NCBI GenBank assembly: GCA_033558025.1
Contig: JAUCEF010000001.1
Location: 1,674,001-1,738,000, forward strand
Direction: 5' to 3'
From: Phytophthora sp. 'mugwort'
Lineage: Eukaryota > Oomycota > Peronosporomycetes > Peronosporales > Peronosporaceae
Length of the DNA: 64,000 nt
Part shown: one piece after another, positions 30,717 to 41,760 of the stretch
How the letters are laid out: each line of letters opens with the position of its first letter
How positions within the stretch are numbered: the first letter of the stretch is position 1
Position numbers and translations under genes: made by a program
Notes under the pieces: model-generated
Database searches by the model: none
Told to the model about the DNA's origin: nothing
What the model saw: the letters and a program-made list of their open reading frames with translations, nothing else

Positions 30717-33716
30717 TATCTCTTTGTTTGATTTTTCGGCTAAAACGCTGGATAAGTGACACGGTGGAGGCGAATCTGGGAGTGAGTGAGGCGCTGTACA
30801 GAAGGGGGGAGGGGTACCGTCGTTTTTTTTGTGTTAGGTTTTTCTTAGTTTGAAGACTGTTCGTATAAGTACGATTATACCCTGCCTGCGTTGCGTGTAA
30901 AAGGCGAGACGAGCGTTCCAGACCACTGGTTGGGATGGAGCTGGAAGCCCCGACAAAAGTGTTGCACGAAAAATAGCATTGAGAGAGGATTGGATCTTTA
31001 TCGGCGAAGACGCACACGAGTGTTGTGTTGTTTGTTTAGTTTCGGATGCAAGTTGGTGTAAATCGATAAGGAGCGTGAGAACGCTAGGAAATTGGAGTGT
31101 GTCACGTGGGATAACAAGAACTGGGATACTTCTTGATCGTTACACGTTGAGGATTCTCAGACGGCACGCAGACATCAGAGCAGTGGGGGGACAAAAAAAC
31201 AAGAACACAGCGAAAAAATTGTGTGACAACCATGGAAACGTTACATGGTAAGAAATCTTTGAATATAATAAGTAGAAGTATTTATTTAAGACCCACAGGT
31301 TGATTTGAGGAAGGCGCCGCGTTCGTGGGTGCAAGGCGCATCTGTGGTATAGTAACGTACCCAAAGCGTACACTCTCACGGAATAGAGATGAGCGGGGGA
31401 CGAGGATCATGAAGGTGCTTCCACAACATCCTACGTCAGAGGCTTAGTGGGTTTTCACATGACAACATGATCGCGAGGCCATTACCAATGGTTAATGTGA
31501 TGATGCCCATTTCGAATGAATACCTACTGCGATTGGTACGGATGTATCGTTCCGTAATACTAAGTAAAGGTACCGGGATTCCAGCGATGTAAATCCATGC
31601 ATGCTAGGCAGCCCGCGCGACGTAGAGATAGTCAGTCATGGACAGCGGCAGCAGTCGCCGCTTACGATGCTCTCACACCATAGTGAATTTAGTATAATTG
31701 CATCTAAGCAACGACATCAATTTCCAAGTTTTGTTTTTATACAAATAACAATACAAATCGGAAAATAGGCACATCGCGTGACACGGGGTATTGTTTTTAG
31801 CAGCGTTAAATTTGAACGACGATTACTTGAAACAATGCCATGCACTGGCTTGTTCTCCCGACCGTACCTCGAACTGGGAGCCGCACATGAAAATGATTGT
31901 CGTAATGAGTGAAGCCCGACGAGTATGAGGCAAGTTGTGCTGACAGTTCGCATTGACACCTCGTCACAAAGCAAAAACCTAAGCTTACGTCTTGGCGCAG
32001 AAACGCTCACCCATACAACTCGGTTGTTCGTAGAAATCATGCAGGTGTCATATGTCGCAAGAGTCAAATGATTTTTAATGGTGGCGAGAGCTTGAGTTGA
32101 GTTATGTGGCTCGAAGGCATCAAGTTATGGCAGTGAGGATATTGAAATTTGTAAGATGCATACAATGTTTAGCAAATGTGAGATTGAGAGCAGTACAAGT
32201 CGTTCGAGCATTGCAGGTCACGGGAGAAAGAGGCGCCGTTTCGCACTCAAATAAAGATCACGTTGCTGGGTTGCGTACATGAACCTCGAACCTGCAAATA
32301 CAACTACGGTACGCGAATGGCTGCAAGGATAAGTAAGGCAAGAGGAGGAAAATTTTGGCGCAGATCCAGTATTGATTGGCGATCCTTATGTGTAATATCG
32401 TCAACGTCAAACAGTCGATGGTTTTCGAGCATCAGCTACACAGTTCTTCTTCACGCATCAATATTGACTTTCAACATGACAGCAGACTTGATGTCACCCC
32501 GTCGCCTGCCACATGCAGTAATGTCGTCAATTGCAGCTTTCTTCGGGTTTGGTATCGATCAGAATTGTGCGTTATCGATTTCCGCATTAAACTTCTATTT
32601 AAACCAACGCATCGCTTGGTACGGGATATTGTATCGTAGGGCCTACACGAGGATTAAGTCTTACAACAGCGCTTGGTTTCACTGGCTCGTTTCCAGTGGC
32701 ACACTGGACAATCTCATGATTAGTTAGAAAACCACAGTATCTTTCCTTGCAAGTAACAATCAACGGGTAAAGGCACCGGGTGAAATCTCAACTGACATAT
32801 GTAGCCGACAATTAAAGTGTAGGATGGGCAAGCACGAGATGGTCAGTCGCAGCAGTGCTCAGATGTAAGAACAGCACTAAAGTAGCCGATGATCTTCTTG
32901 CCTGTCTACTTGCTACGCTGACATATAGCCTGCCTGTTGTCATTATAGCACGCACACTTCGGCATTGTGCTCGAGATTTGTCTCATTCGCCAAAATCTGA
33001 CCACCCAGAACTGCACTGCCAATAACAGACAAACCCCTCGGTAGTAATTCCTAGACAGTACCGCCCTGTTATTAGGAATACTGTAGTTCCCGATGAAAAT
33101 GAATTCAGAAATTGAGTAGTATTCTAATGTGCTTAGCTATGGAGATGCCACAAATATACTGAATTTCCAAAGAACTCTGTAACGACGTCTGCTACTTGCG
33201 ACCTTGCTTGGTCCGGCTTCATGGGGGAGAAAAACATCTCGGAAAAAAAACGAGTTCAGATTGAAAATACGCGAGAGGCTTAGGACTCCTAAGTTTCGAG
33301 TAGCATGGTTGTGCCACATTTCTGGTACTAGTAGCGATATAAATCCTTTTTGTCAGGAATAAATAGTGAGCTCCCGACGCGAAGACTACCGAAGGGTTCG
33401 TCAATACTCGTGCAATAGTGTTATTCGTAAGCTGCAATCTACCATGGCGGAAAGGAGTTCGAAACGGTTGGCGGTATGGTACCTTCTGATCCGTGAGGCC
33501 ACCCAGCACCCCGAATCTTCTCGAGTCGCATGCTGGCATTTTTCGTCAAGCGCAACGTCTGACCAAGGCATAGGATATCATATGATTCATATATGCTCAC
33601 AAAGAGATTAAGACAAAGATACCGAAGGGGAAAGATCGACATCCAGCCGCTTCATAGGGACAAGCTTCATTCTGTCAGCTCTGCCTCACTGCCACCAGCT
33701 CAAACGCCCCTTCCTA
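30717..33716. other. Three-kilobase stretch without a recognisable gene
   Basis: The first few hundred bases upstream of 30716 should hold the sirtuin promoter. The rest has only short frames on both strands without recognised motifs, no LTR or terminal repeat that I could see, and locally AT-rich composition. Confidence 0.5.
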
Positions 33717-33730
33717 TCATTTTCCAATTC
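33717..33730 (+). promoter_or_regulatory. Oomycete initiator (Inr)-like element
   Basis: TCATTTTCCAATTC matches TCATTYYNCAWTT and lies about 45 bases upstream of the ATG at 33775. Confidence 0.6.
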
Positions 33731-33774
33731 CACTGGAGTTGCTCAGGACAAAGGCCCTCGCCAATCATCTCACC

Positions 33775-34557
33775 ATGGTTCGCTCCATTCCTATCATTGG
33801 GAGTCTGCTCTTGTTGGCGATGGGTCCTGTCGAGAGCTCAACTGGGCGTGTCCTCCAGTCCACGCAGGGCAACTGCGCCCGTCGTATTTGCACTGCTAAC
33901 GGTGGTGTCTCAACTTCCGAAGACTGCAACACCCTGTGCAACCGCGTGGGGGATGGCAAGAGCATGTCGGAGTGTGGTCAGAGTTGTTCGTGCACCACGG
34001 ATACCTCGACCACAGCTCAGCTATGCGCGATGAGCTGCCAGTACACGTTGATAGACTGCTCCAGTGGCCAGATGTGCACTGGCGAGGCGATGGTGTGCCC
34101 CACTTCAGCCACCGGATCCGCTTCGACGTCGATCTCATCGGGCTCAGGTACGACTGGTTCAACCCCGATCACAGCATCCAGCGAGTCCACGGATGGTGCC
34201 GCTGGATCGACCACGAGTGTTGCTGGGACTAATTCAGGCTCCTCTAGCATCGCGAGTCAAAACTCCAACACCACTTCAGGCTCATTCTCCGATGAAATGG
34301 AGGCCTCCTCCTCATCCCTGACGGACAGTTCCGCAGCCACGGCGACTTCGCTTGATAATTCAGGTGCAGCACCAGGAATGACGTCTGTGGATGCCGGTGA
34401 CTCGTCTGCTGGCGGATCTGCAGCCAACTCGTTGAGATCGGACAGCTCGACACCTTCAGCATCGGGATCGACTTCGAGCATGGCGGTGCCAACAATGTTA
34501 CCCGGTGCAACGAAAATCGTGACCATCGCGAGTGCATTTGCGTTCGCCCTGTGGTAA
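33775..34557 (+). CDS. Secreted Cys-rich, Ser/Thr-rich protein, probably GPI-anchored
   Basis: ATG at 33775 sits in CACCATGG, a strong initiation context; the upstream in-frame TTG is not a plausible start. The 260-residue product has a signal peptide (MVRSIPIIGSLLLLAMG, likely cleaved after residue 20-23). Next is a compact domain with 14 Cys (about residues 32-110: CARRICTANGG, CNTLCNRVGDG, CGQSCSCTT, CAMSCQYTLIDC), then about 130 residues rich in Ser, Thr, Ala and Gly, suited to dense O-glycosylation. It ends in a short hydrophobic segment (KIVTIASAFAFALW) with small residues before it, as in GPI attachment. A wall- or surface-anchored mucin-like protein is the best guess. No enzymatic motif is visible and the Cys domain is not one I recognise. 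Confidence 0.8.
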   Translation: MVRSIPIIGSLLLLAMGPVESSTGRVLQSTQGNCARRICTANGGVSTSEDCNTLCNRVGDGKSMSECGQSCSCTTDTSTTAQLCAMSCQYTLIDCSSGQMCTGEAMVCPTSATGSASTSISSGSGTTGSTPITASSESTDGAAGSTTSVAGTNSGSSSIASQNSNTTSGSFSDEMEASSSSLTDSSAATATSLDNSGAAPGMTSVDAGDSSAGGSAANSLRSDSSTPSASGSTSSMAVPTMLPGATKIVTIASAFAFALW

Positions 34558-35020
34558 GACGTACATGTATCCTGAGCGATGAATTGGGGTCTAGGTAACT
34601 TGTTAAACCAACAATTACATGGTTGCTCGACTTTAAGGGTTTTCTCGATACTTCAGAAGTATTTCTTTCACTGCTTGCGTGCAAGTTCAACTTTATCATG
34701 GCTGCAACGGATGGAACAACTCCGCCCAGATTCTACTGTAAATGGATTGATTTACCGGACGTCAGAGAGAGGCCTGCTCCGTGTAAATATTGTTTTGTTT
34801 CAACTCTGTGTCGATAGTGGCAAATTTCAAAGGAAAAAGTTGCCAGCGACAAGAATCTTCTGGTATTTTGTGTTGCTTTCCATGGGGGGACGTACTCATA
34901 CGTCATACCTAGCGTTTTCAGAGTCAAACCGTCGCATCAGCGGAGAACTCGATTCATCGCTGGTGGGGAGAGCAAGCTTGTTGCAATAAATTTATGTCTG
35001 GATGGTGCACGTTGGACTGC
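34558..35020. other. Spacer between convergent genes
   Basis: Holds the 3' ends of the mucin-like gene and of membrane-protein paralog 1. A 67-codon frame at 34623 is not recognised. Confidence 0.45.
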
Positions 35021-36067
35021 TCAAAGCGAGAACAATCGCTCATCTAGTTTTCGGGTACCTCCGGGTGTACGTTCCGTCTCCTTGGACGGAGTAACGGCTG
35101 CACCATGGTATCCGCTCTCGGGCGTCAAGTCCAGCGGTCCGAGATCGCTCTTGGTGCCCATCGGGGCTAAGTTCTCTCTATATTCCTCTTCATGCTTCTT
35201 GGGGGGGAGATTCATCTGGTAATTGTCCTCTTCTTCTTGTTTCTTCTTCTTGCTTTGGACAAAGGCTCGCACCGAGAGAGCAATGGAAAAGACTGTAGCA
35301 AGACCACCGCCAATTGTCACGAGCCATTTCCACACTGGCCATCGGTCGCATTCCGGAGGGTTCGTCCAGTCCGACACGCACACGCAGGTTTGCACACCAT
35401 CAACAACCTGCACACTAGCTCGCTGTGCATTGCAGCCGTCCACAGTCTCATCGGCCTTCATTGAGCTATTAGAGCCTGAAGTCTTGCCACCAGAACTCGA
35501 AGTCGTCGTAGGCACCTGAACATCGCTCGCATCGCACGTGCCATCGCTGGAATCACTGGCCTCCACCGTCACTACGTGCTCTGGTGATGCCTCCCGACAA
35601 GCATCACTGCCCCAGCCTCGGAAGTAGATGGTACCAGCCGATTTGGCACAGATCAAAAACGTGTCGGTCTTCTTCTCTGCAGCCGTATCCGAACTTGAGG
35701 GCGTCACAGTCTTCTTCTGGCCAGTCTTCAGCGACACGAACGTGACGTTCTCCACACCACTCCACGTGAGCGAAATGTAGGAGCCAGCCTTCACTACGGC
35801 AGTCACGCCGTCCTCCCCGTACGACACGCTATCTCCATACGTCGGGTCTCCTAAATTTTCGCAGTCGAAGCAGCAGACACCTCCAGTTGCCTTGGTACAT
35901 TCGGTGAAGACCACAGGGTCGTAGCTATAAGGGACGGACGAGGTCTTGCCAATGCAAGTGTTGCAACATTCGGAGGAGGCACTGGCTGCCAGGGCCTCAA
36001 AATTTGCCAGAGTCACATCGAGCCCAAATGCCAACATGACTGTCAATACCACCGACCGGCGGTTCAT
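35021..36067 (-). CDS. Type I membrane protein family, paralog 1
   Basis: I start at ATG 36067 (348 residues); the longer frame begins with GTG. Order: signal peptide (ending about DVTLA), NFEALAAS, a Cys-rich segment (ECCNTCIGKT, GGVCCFDC), a beta-rich region (VKAGSYISLTWS, FVSLKTGQKKTV, TFLICAKSAGTIYFRGWG) resembling a cupredoxin-type sandwich without copper ligands, a Ser/Gly stalk, an EGF-like segment (CNAQRASVQV, CVCVSDWTNPPECDRWPVW), one transmembrane helix (WLVTIGGGLATVFSIALS) and a charged tail with a conserved SGYHG. Topology: outside N-terminus, inside C-terminus. Function unknown. Paralogs at 45.2 and 47.1 kb share a motif upstream. Confidence 0.85.
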   Translation of the reverse strand: MNRRSVVLTVMLAFGLDVTLANFEALAASASSECCNTCIGKTSSVPYSYDPVVFTECTKATGGVCCFDCENLGDPTYGDSVSYGEDGVTAVVKAGSYISLTWSGVENVTFVSLKTGQKKTVTPSSSDTAAEKKTDTFLICAKSAGTIYFRGWGSDACREASPEHVVTVEASDSSDGTCDASDVQVPTTTSSSGGKTSGSNSSMKADETVDGCNAQRASVQVVDGVQTCVCVSDWTNPPECDRWPVWKWLVTIGGGLATVFSIALSVRAFVQSKKKKQEEEDNYQMNLPPKKHEEEYRENLAPMGTKSDLGPLDLTPESGYHGAAVTPSKETERTPGGTRKLDERLFSL

Positions 36068-36084
36068 TCTGCCTCCTGCGTTGC

Positions 36085-36099
36085 AAGTAGAGAAATGAC
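36085..36099 (-). promoter_or_regulatory. Inr-like element of membrane-protein paralog 1
   Basis: The minus strand reads GTCATTTCTCTACTT, a partial match to the oomycete initiator, about 20-30 bases before the ATG at 36067. Confidence 0.4.
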
Positions 36100-36197
36100 G
36101 CACGGGCGCAATTACATACGCCCCCAGTCGTGTGCACGAGTTCACGAGTACAAGATATTAAGTACAAAACCGCTATGTACTACAGCAGGACTCGGAT

Positions 36198-36209
36198 AAA
36201 AGAGGCGGA
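36198..36209 (-). promoter_or_regulatory. Shared upstream motif TCCGCCTCTTTT (paralog 1)
   Basis: The exact 12-base motif lies 131 bases upstream of the ATG; identical copies precede paralogs 2 and 3 at similar distances, while flanking sequence differs. Confidence 0.6.
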
Positions 36210-36474
36210 TTTTTTTCTCGTAATGACGATACAGCTTTTGGTGTGAGGTTGATGGCAGCCAACTGTATCAACTGCCTTTCCATGAGGTTTGGAAATGGTG
36301 AACTGCATTTGGTAGGCAATTGTCCCTCCTCGTACAAGACCTTTGGATGCATGGTGTGAGAATTTGAGGCGGTGTTTATAAATGGTACTCATCCATGCGC
36401 TTCAATTCGGAGTCCATATCTTGATTTGCCTCTTTTTTTTCGTACACAGCGTACTCTACTGTCAGTATACTAAC

Positions 36475-36660
36475 GGTGGTTAGGGGTACTCGAGATGCTC
36501 TTATATAGGATGGTTGAGCGGACGATGAGCGGACACTTCTCGATGCTCTCATATGCGTTATAGATTAAGCGCGGGCCTTGGGACGATACAGAATAGAAAC
36601 AATAGCTTGGGGACGGGGACCCATACTTTGCGCCTTCTACTCGCAGAACATGGCGATCAA
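36475..36660 (+). repeat. MITE-like repeat, related (inverted) to the foldback at 44257-44512
   Basis: Blocks AGGGGTACT, GATGGTTGAGCGGACGA, GAGCGGACACTTCTCGAT, TTAAGCGCGGGC and CATACTTTGCGCC recur in the same order on the minus strand of 44370-44512. Confidence 0.65.
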
Positions 36661-36744
36661 ACGGATAAATAAAAATGGCCTCATTAGAAGCCGGATTGTA
36701 CCATCAGCGAATATTAATACCAGTACTATAGTTTTTGGATAATA

Positions 36745-38300
36745 CAGTCCGCTACAGTGGTATATGAACACCATCGGTCTCTCCAATTTTTTTTATCAAA
36801 TTGTGTTTTCATTTGCTAAAATTACCCTGGATTATAAAGAAATTGCAAGATCTGTCGATAGCACCAACTTTTGATGCTGAATTCCACCTGGTTTTGAAAA
36901 ACGATGAGAAATATTACTTCACGAGGTGCGACACAATATATGAACATAACTTCCACATGACAGAAACATTTGTTTTAAAGCATTATGGATGCGATTCGCG
37001 CGTTGCTAATACGAAATATATGCTCCCCGGCATACTAATACCCGGATACAGCGTTTGCGCATTGATAGGGTCAGATCTGTGAGCGTCTTGGGAGGATTTG
37101 CAGCCCATGCCGCCAAAACCGCTTTCTTCAGCTCGTCTTTCGTGTTGTACTGCTTCCCGCCTTCGTAACTTGCTGGGTTATGATGCCCCATAGATTCTCA
37201 ATAGGATTGAGGTCTGGGGACAAAGCTGGCCAGTCTATAACGTCGATCCCTTGGGCCTGAAGCCAGTTCATCGTGTAGCGGGATTTGTGGATGGCCGCAT
37301 TGTCTTGTTGAAAAATATGGTTTTTCCGCATCTATGAACGGTTGCAAATGTGTGCGTAGGGTGCTCACATACTTGACGGAGTCTTGGTTGCCATCCACGA
37401 ACTTCAATTTAGACTTGGTGTCCGCACGAAATGTTCCCCAAATCATGACACCACCGCCACCAGTATGACGACGGACGTTGAGCTCCTTAGGGCGATGCGT
37501 GTTGGCCCATTCGTAGTGCATGCCATCCGGGCCATCCAGGTTCCACTTCTTCTCATCGCTGAACGCCACTTGACACCACGCTTCGTCATCCTTGAGGCCC
37601 ATACGCTCGGCCCACTTGACCCTTGCTTCTCGGTGGCGCTTCGTCAACGCTGGAGCGGCACCACGCTTCTTGTACTTGAGCCAGCTCACCGACTTGATCA
37701 CGCGCTGAATCGTACGCACGCTTTGCACCAACTTGAGCTTCTTTCACCTTTTTTGCGGACAAACGGAGCAGGACACACAGCGGATGATATGCTGCTTCTC
37801 ACGCGCAGTCACTTCTACACGCTTTCAAGCCGTTTCTTGGGCTGAAAATTGGCAGGCGCCTTCAACACATTCTGCACGGCACCGACAGAGCGTGTGAGCA
37901 CCTGTGTGATGCCCCGGACCGAAAAGCCGCGCAGTGAGAGCGTCCGAATTGACTCGCGTTCTTTGTCGGACAGATGCGAAGCTCGTGCCATCGTTGGCGA
38001 ATTGAAAAGTGGCTCCACGATTGGTGGGATAGCAGTCTGTGTAGTAAACACATTAACAACGCGTGGCGAGGGTTGTGGATCAAACTTACGCTACTTTCCG
38101 CAAACCCGAATTTATGTTCATATATTGTGTCGCACCTCGTGAAGTAATATTTCTCATCGTTTTTCAAAACCAGGTGGAATTCAGCATCAAAAGATCTTGC
38201 AATTCGTTATAATCCAGGGTAATTTCAGCGAATGAAAACACAATTTGATAAAAAAAAATTGGAGAGGCCGATGGTATTCATATACCACTGTCGCGGACTG
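36745..38300 (-). mobile_element. Tc1/mariner element with about 190-205 bp terminal inverted repeats
   Basis: Both ends begin CAGTCCGC, are flanked by TA (36743-36744 and 38301-38302), and continue as near-identical inverted repeats to about 36949 and 38112; the left one has about 18 extra bases. The 1556-bp element carries a minus-strand transposase in three frames: helix-turn-helix (SDKERESIRTLSLRGFSVRG), VAFSDEKKWNLDGPDGMHYE (first Asp), FQQDNAAIHKS (second Asp) and LSPDLNPIENLWG (Glu). The spacing between the last two is 34 residues, i.e. DD34E. Frame breaks near 37750 and 37325 make it inactive as read. Confidence 0.9.
37128..37995 (-). pseudogene. Tc1-type DD34E transposase, frame-broken
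   Basis: The N-terminal part starts MARASHLSDKERESIR near 37992 on the minus strand. The catalytic core follows in a second frame up to the first Asp and beyond. A one-base shift near 37325, within the run leading to FQQDN, puts the last part in a third frame. All three catalytic residues are still encoded. Confidence 0.85.
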
Positions 38301-39263
38301 TACTGCACCTTCCTTCAGCCATGGGATGATACTATTGATTTCTATGTAATACTGCACATTCTTTCAGGCATACGCCGCCGCTACGCGGCGACGGGTTTAG
38401 TATTGGTCCCAGTAGATGGACCTGCCTATGCGCTGCAGTCCAGCCCGTCAAGACCGAGCGGGAGCGGCACGGCCTCCATTTTTAGGAGCAGGCTTAAATT
38501 ATACCGTAAAACTTATGTGCAAACGGACACGGCGTGTTCCTGAAGGCTCTTCTATAACGTTTTCTGGTAGTTCTAAATATTACTTTTTTCACCGCATATT
38601 GAAGTACTGGCAGCTCGACCAGTTTTACTGGTTGGCTTAATGAGGGCCTTGGGTTCGAGCCCCACCCAGACTAGGGGAGCAGGGCCAGCCGCTCGCTGTT
38701 AGTTATGAATGAATAGACGAGTTTACGCTTCGAGTCTCTCGATTTTGAGCTCAGCGTGCCAAAGCATTTGGTTACCGTTTTTTTAGTGCAACAAATTTTG
38801 CTGCACTCAAAATAACAATCGACAATCTTCACTTTCAGCCTTAGTGTTGCATATGTGTATATCTGTTGGCTTCGTTCACCATTGCTCTGTCAAATGAAGT
38901 CGGCCTGGTGAGTTGGTCTTGGGCATTATGCTTTGTGTTGACGGCTTCTTGACTGACGACTGACTGACTGGCTGAGAGCTTGTTCAAGCAGTTTGGTTAA
39001 ATTACCGAATTGTGTCCTCAATATTACGGTCGCTGATTGGCCACATTGAAGGTGTCCGTAAATGGACAAAGTCTGCTTGCACATAAGCTTAAGGTACATC
39101 AAGCTTCAACCAATCGTTAATTTATTTATTTCCACCAATGGCCGCCTTCGCCGGAATGTTGTTAGCTAATGGCGACCCGCCCGCTGCGCTCGGCAGCCAA
39201 TGAGGTTGCGTCTAGAATCACGTTATGGCGTGACAGACGGACAGACAGACGACGGACGGACGG
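38301..39263. other. Spacer with tRNA-like relic and GACA/GACG microsatellite
   Basis: No gene is seen. A short GACA/GACG-type repeat (about 39230-39262) directly precedes the dispersed repeat. Confidence 0.5.
38610..38685 (+). repeat. tRNA-like sequence with a consensus B-box
   Basis: GGTTCGAGCCCC is a perfect B-box inside CTTGGGTTCGAGCCCCACCCA, preceded by CAGCTCGACCAG and TACTGGTTGGCTTAATG. The spacing is too short and the arms too irregular for a working tRNA, so a tRNA-derived relic is more likely. Confidence 0.35.
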
Positions 39264-40090
39264 TTAACAAAAATACATTACACTTTAAAGCTAGTCAGCA
39301 ACCTACTTAGCTACCCTACTTGGCTATTGGGATCGATTTGGGTCATGTGGACCCAAAGATTGGGTACGAAGTATCCAATTGGTGTAAAAAAGGTCCACTT
39401 TCTCGAAAGTGGGTACCCTGAAAGACCCATTTTAGTGTCCAGGAGGAAACTGGTGGACGTCCCGAGACGTCTCTGGGCCGAGTTGGACATTTACAGGACC
39501 TTTCCGATGGGGTCTATACAAAAACCAAGTATACCCGATGAACCAGGTGGTGGTGAGCCCCCTACTTCTAGTGAGCTCAGATAGCTCAGCTGGTTAAGCA
39601 TTCAGTGTCGGACGGAAGCGGCCAGGGTTCAATCCCCGGGCCGACCAGACCTTTCGGACGTGGTTGGGGTTTGGCGGCGAAGGTTGGGATATCTGGTCTT
39701 GTGACAGGACTGGTGGTCGTGGGGGCTACTGGGCGCCGTCTCATGGGCTGTAGGCCTGGGAGCACGGTTAGACCCGGTAGTTCTTGAGAATGCCTGACCG
39801 GGCACTTCAGTAGGAGAGATGCGGGTCGTGGTCTAGAGGGTCAAAGCCTCCCAGTCGTCGTCTCATGGGCTTGTAGGCCTGGTAGTACGCGCGGCTCGGG
39901 AGTGTGACGCCGCTCTAGACCTCGATCCAAAGAGTAGTCCAGTGATGTCGTGCATGCCATAATACACGTAAGCGTCTGTAGCGTGTCGCGTTCTTCACCC
40001 GCCTGTCCGCCAACGTGGCGCCCCGCCTGGGTTCAAAAACCCATACCGCGTCGGGTACAGCGGACATAAGGCAATGCCCGCTAAGCGATC
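39264..40090 (+). repeat. Dispersed repeat, copy 2 (partner of 1036-1912)
   Basis: Same orientation and near-identical sequence over its length, with the 42-bp unit present once. It keeps a better A-box (TAGCTCAGCTGGTTAAGC) at about 39582 and the B-box GGTTCAATCCCC at about 39627, ending at the same CTAAGCGATC. Confidence 0.85.
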
Positions 40091-40650
40091 CGACGAACGG
40101 ACGTTAGCGTTCAGTTTTAGGATGCTAAAGAACGACCTTAAAATATAACCATGAACGTAACTGGGCGGGATCATCGTGTAATTTGGAAGGAATTATCTTA
40201 TCCGAGTGGACATCCACTCAGATCTTTCCGGATCGGTCAATCTGGTTTGCTAACCCAAAAACGTCTACAGGTGAGATTGCTGTGTGATATTTTGGGTCCG
40301 TTTGTGTTTTAATATTATTTTTAGAGTCGTTTGTTTCAATTGCCAGTGCATGTAGATCAGAACGCTACTATACCATTATTTTTAGCTCCACATTATGCCT
40401 GCAATTGAGCGTGGCATGCAAGCTTAGCTCTTCTCTTGGCCATTCTATTAATCTCGACCACATCCTGCAGCAAATCGATCAAAGTCCAAGCCCGTTGTTA
40501 CCACCTTCTTTCCAATGGGGAAGGCTACCGCAATGCCATCACAAACTTACGGGTTTGTTCCATTCGTGCTAGAGGCTGCTGACCTAGCGACCGCCAAATC
40601 ATACTTGGCCTTCTACGCAACGATACCCCCATCAATATGACAAATTCTCT
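40091..40650. other. Unassigned repeat debris
   Basis: Only short frames; no recognised domain until the MULE-like fragment that follows. Confidence 0.4.
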
Positions 40651-41062
40651 TTTGCCTGACTATGTTGTATCCCATGACAAGAAACGCAACATTGGCACCG
40701 ACCTTATATGCTTCTCAGCAGGCTGTCCAGCAACGTTGCAAGGCAATTCGCGTTGTCGTGTGGATTCCAGGTTCTCGTACACAGCAGCAGCTCGGCAAAA
40801 GCCAAGTACTCTTGCAAGCGTCTAAACGGCCAAACAGTTTTTCGCTGACAAGATCTCTCTCGAACACGCAAAATGCCCGTTCTACATCAATGTTTCTGGA
40901 GGTACCGGGTCGTGGCAGCTAACTAAAGCTAACTTTACCCACAACCACCTGATGACCGTCGGCTTCGCAGCGATGCCTTTCACTGAAGGCACTATTGCCC
41001 GCCCTGCCAAAGCACTGAGGAATACTACCCAACAAACCAAGCGCGCCCAGGACCTAGCTTAA
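40651..41062 (+). pseudogene. MULE/FAR1-type zinc-finger fragment
   Basis: The frame ending at TAA (41060-41062) reads KISLEHAKCPFYINVSGG, SWQLTKANFTHNHL and EGTIARPAKALRNTTQQTK. A Cys followed by a His-x-His pair in this setting is typical of the FAR1/FLYWCH-like DNA-binding domain at the N-terminus of Mutator-like transposases. An upstream frame contains FSAGCPATLQGNSRCRV, probably the earlier half. The transposase core is missing. Confidence 0.5.
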
Positions 41063-41187
41063 AGTAAAATGCTTCCAGCCCATAATGGATCCGTAAAACG
41101 TTTGACAGGCTCGGATGCTGCAGCCTTTTTTACCCTCGGATGAAATGACGTTAAGTCCGGCTGTGATCTTTCGCATCAAGACCACAA

Positions 41188-41454
41188 TTGGTGATCAACA
41201 AATGGAGACAGGTTGCAGAGCTTCCAGAAGCTAGAGGCCTATTTGTCCAATTGGTTAAGGAAAATCCTGGCTCGCTAATGCTCGGGAACCAGTATCCGAA
41301 ACTTGCAATGGTGGCTAGATCACTGCTCTGTATCCCAGCTGAAAGCAACTTCTCCAATGCTGGAACAGTGCTATGTAAATCCCGAACCTCTCTTAAACCA
41401 GCAATGCTAGACGACGCTCTAGTAGTAAGCTCAAATAGTGATCTTGTTGGCTAG
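41188..41454 (+). pseudogene. hAT transposase C-terminal dimerisation domain fragment
   Basis: Contains YPKLAMVARSLLCIPAESNF, then SNAGTVLCKSRTSLKPAMLD, the hallmark hATC motif (YP.L...A...L.IPA.S...ER.FS.AG). The rest of the transposase is absent, and the start codon of the frame is not meaningful. Confidence 0.75.
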
Positions 41455-41469
41455 CACTCTCAGAGGGGG

Positions 41470-41760
41470 ATGGATATATCCACCGGATATCCGTACCAAA
41501 ATGTAGGAAATCCGGTTTGTCCGGTATTAAAAATGTAGCTCATCCGGTACCAAACTGGTTGTTTGTCCTTTTATTTAATCGCTAGGGTTAGGCCATACAG
41601 GAGGGGCGAAAATCCGCTCGTTTGGCAAGCGAACAACGCCTGCGGTTTAAAATCCGTGTGCGGAGCACGGGGGCTTAATCCCAGGACCAAGCATGGTCAC
41701 CTTGCTCGGCCCTATAGGGTTAAGCCCTACAGGGATTGGTTTTGGAGGTGAGGCAGGGCG
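41470..41760 (+). repeat. tRNA-Leu-like dispersed repeat, copy A (copy B at 59105-59382)
   Basis: Matches copy B over about 280 bases. The core has a possible anticodon arm TGCGGTTTAAAATCCG (loop TTTAAAA), a variable-arm-like GTGTGCGGAGCAC, and a T-arm-like GGGGGCTTAATCCC, as expected for a class II tRNA such as Leu. A CCCTATAGGGTTAAGCCCTA palindrome follows. Probably a tRNA-derived SINE. Confidence 0.5.

Noticed and set aside
33739..33774. Longer N-terminus of the mucin-like protein starting with TTG
   Set aside because: The codon is TTG; ATG at 33775 has a strong context, a proper signal peptide and an Inr match upstream.
36068..36145. 26-residue N-terminal extension of membrane-protein paralog 1
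   Set aside because: It begins with GTG and would bury the signal peptide; paralogs start at the equivalent of ATG 36067.
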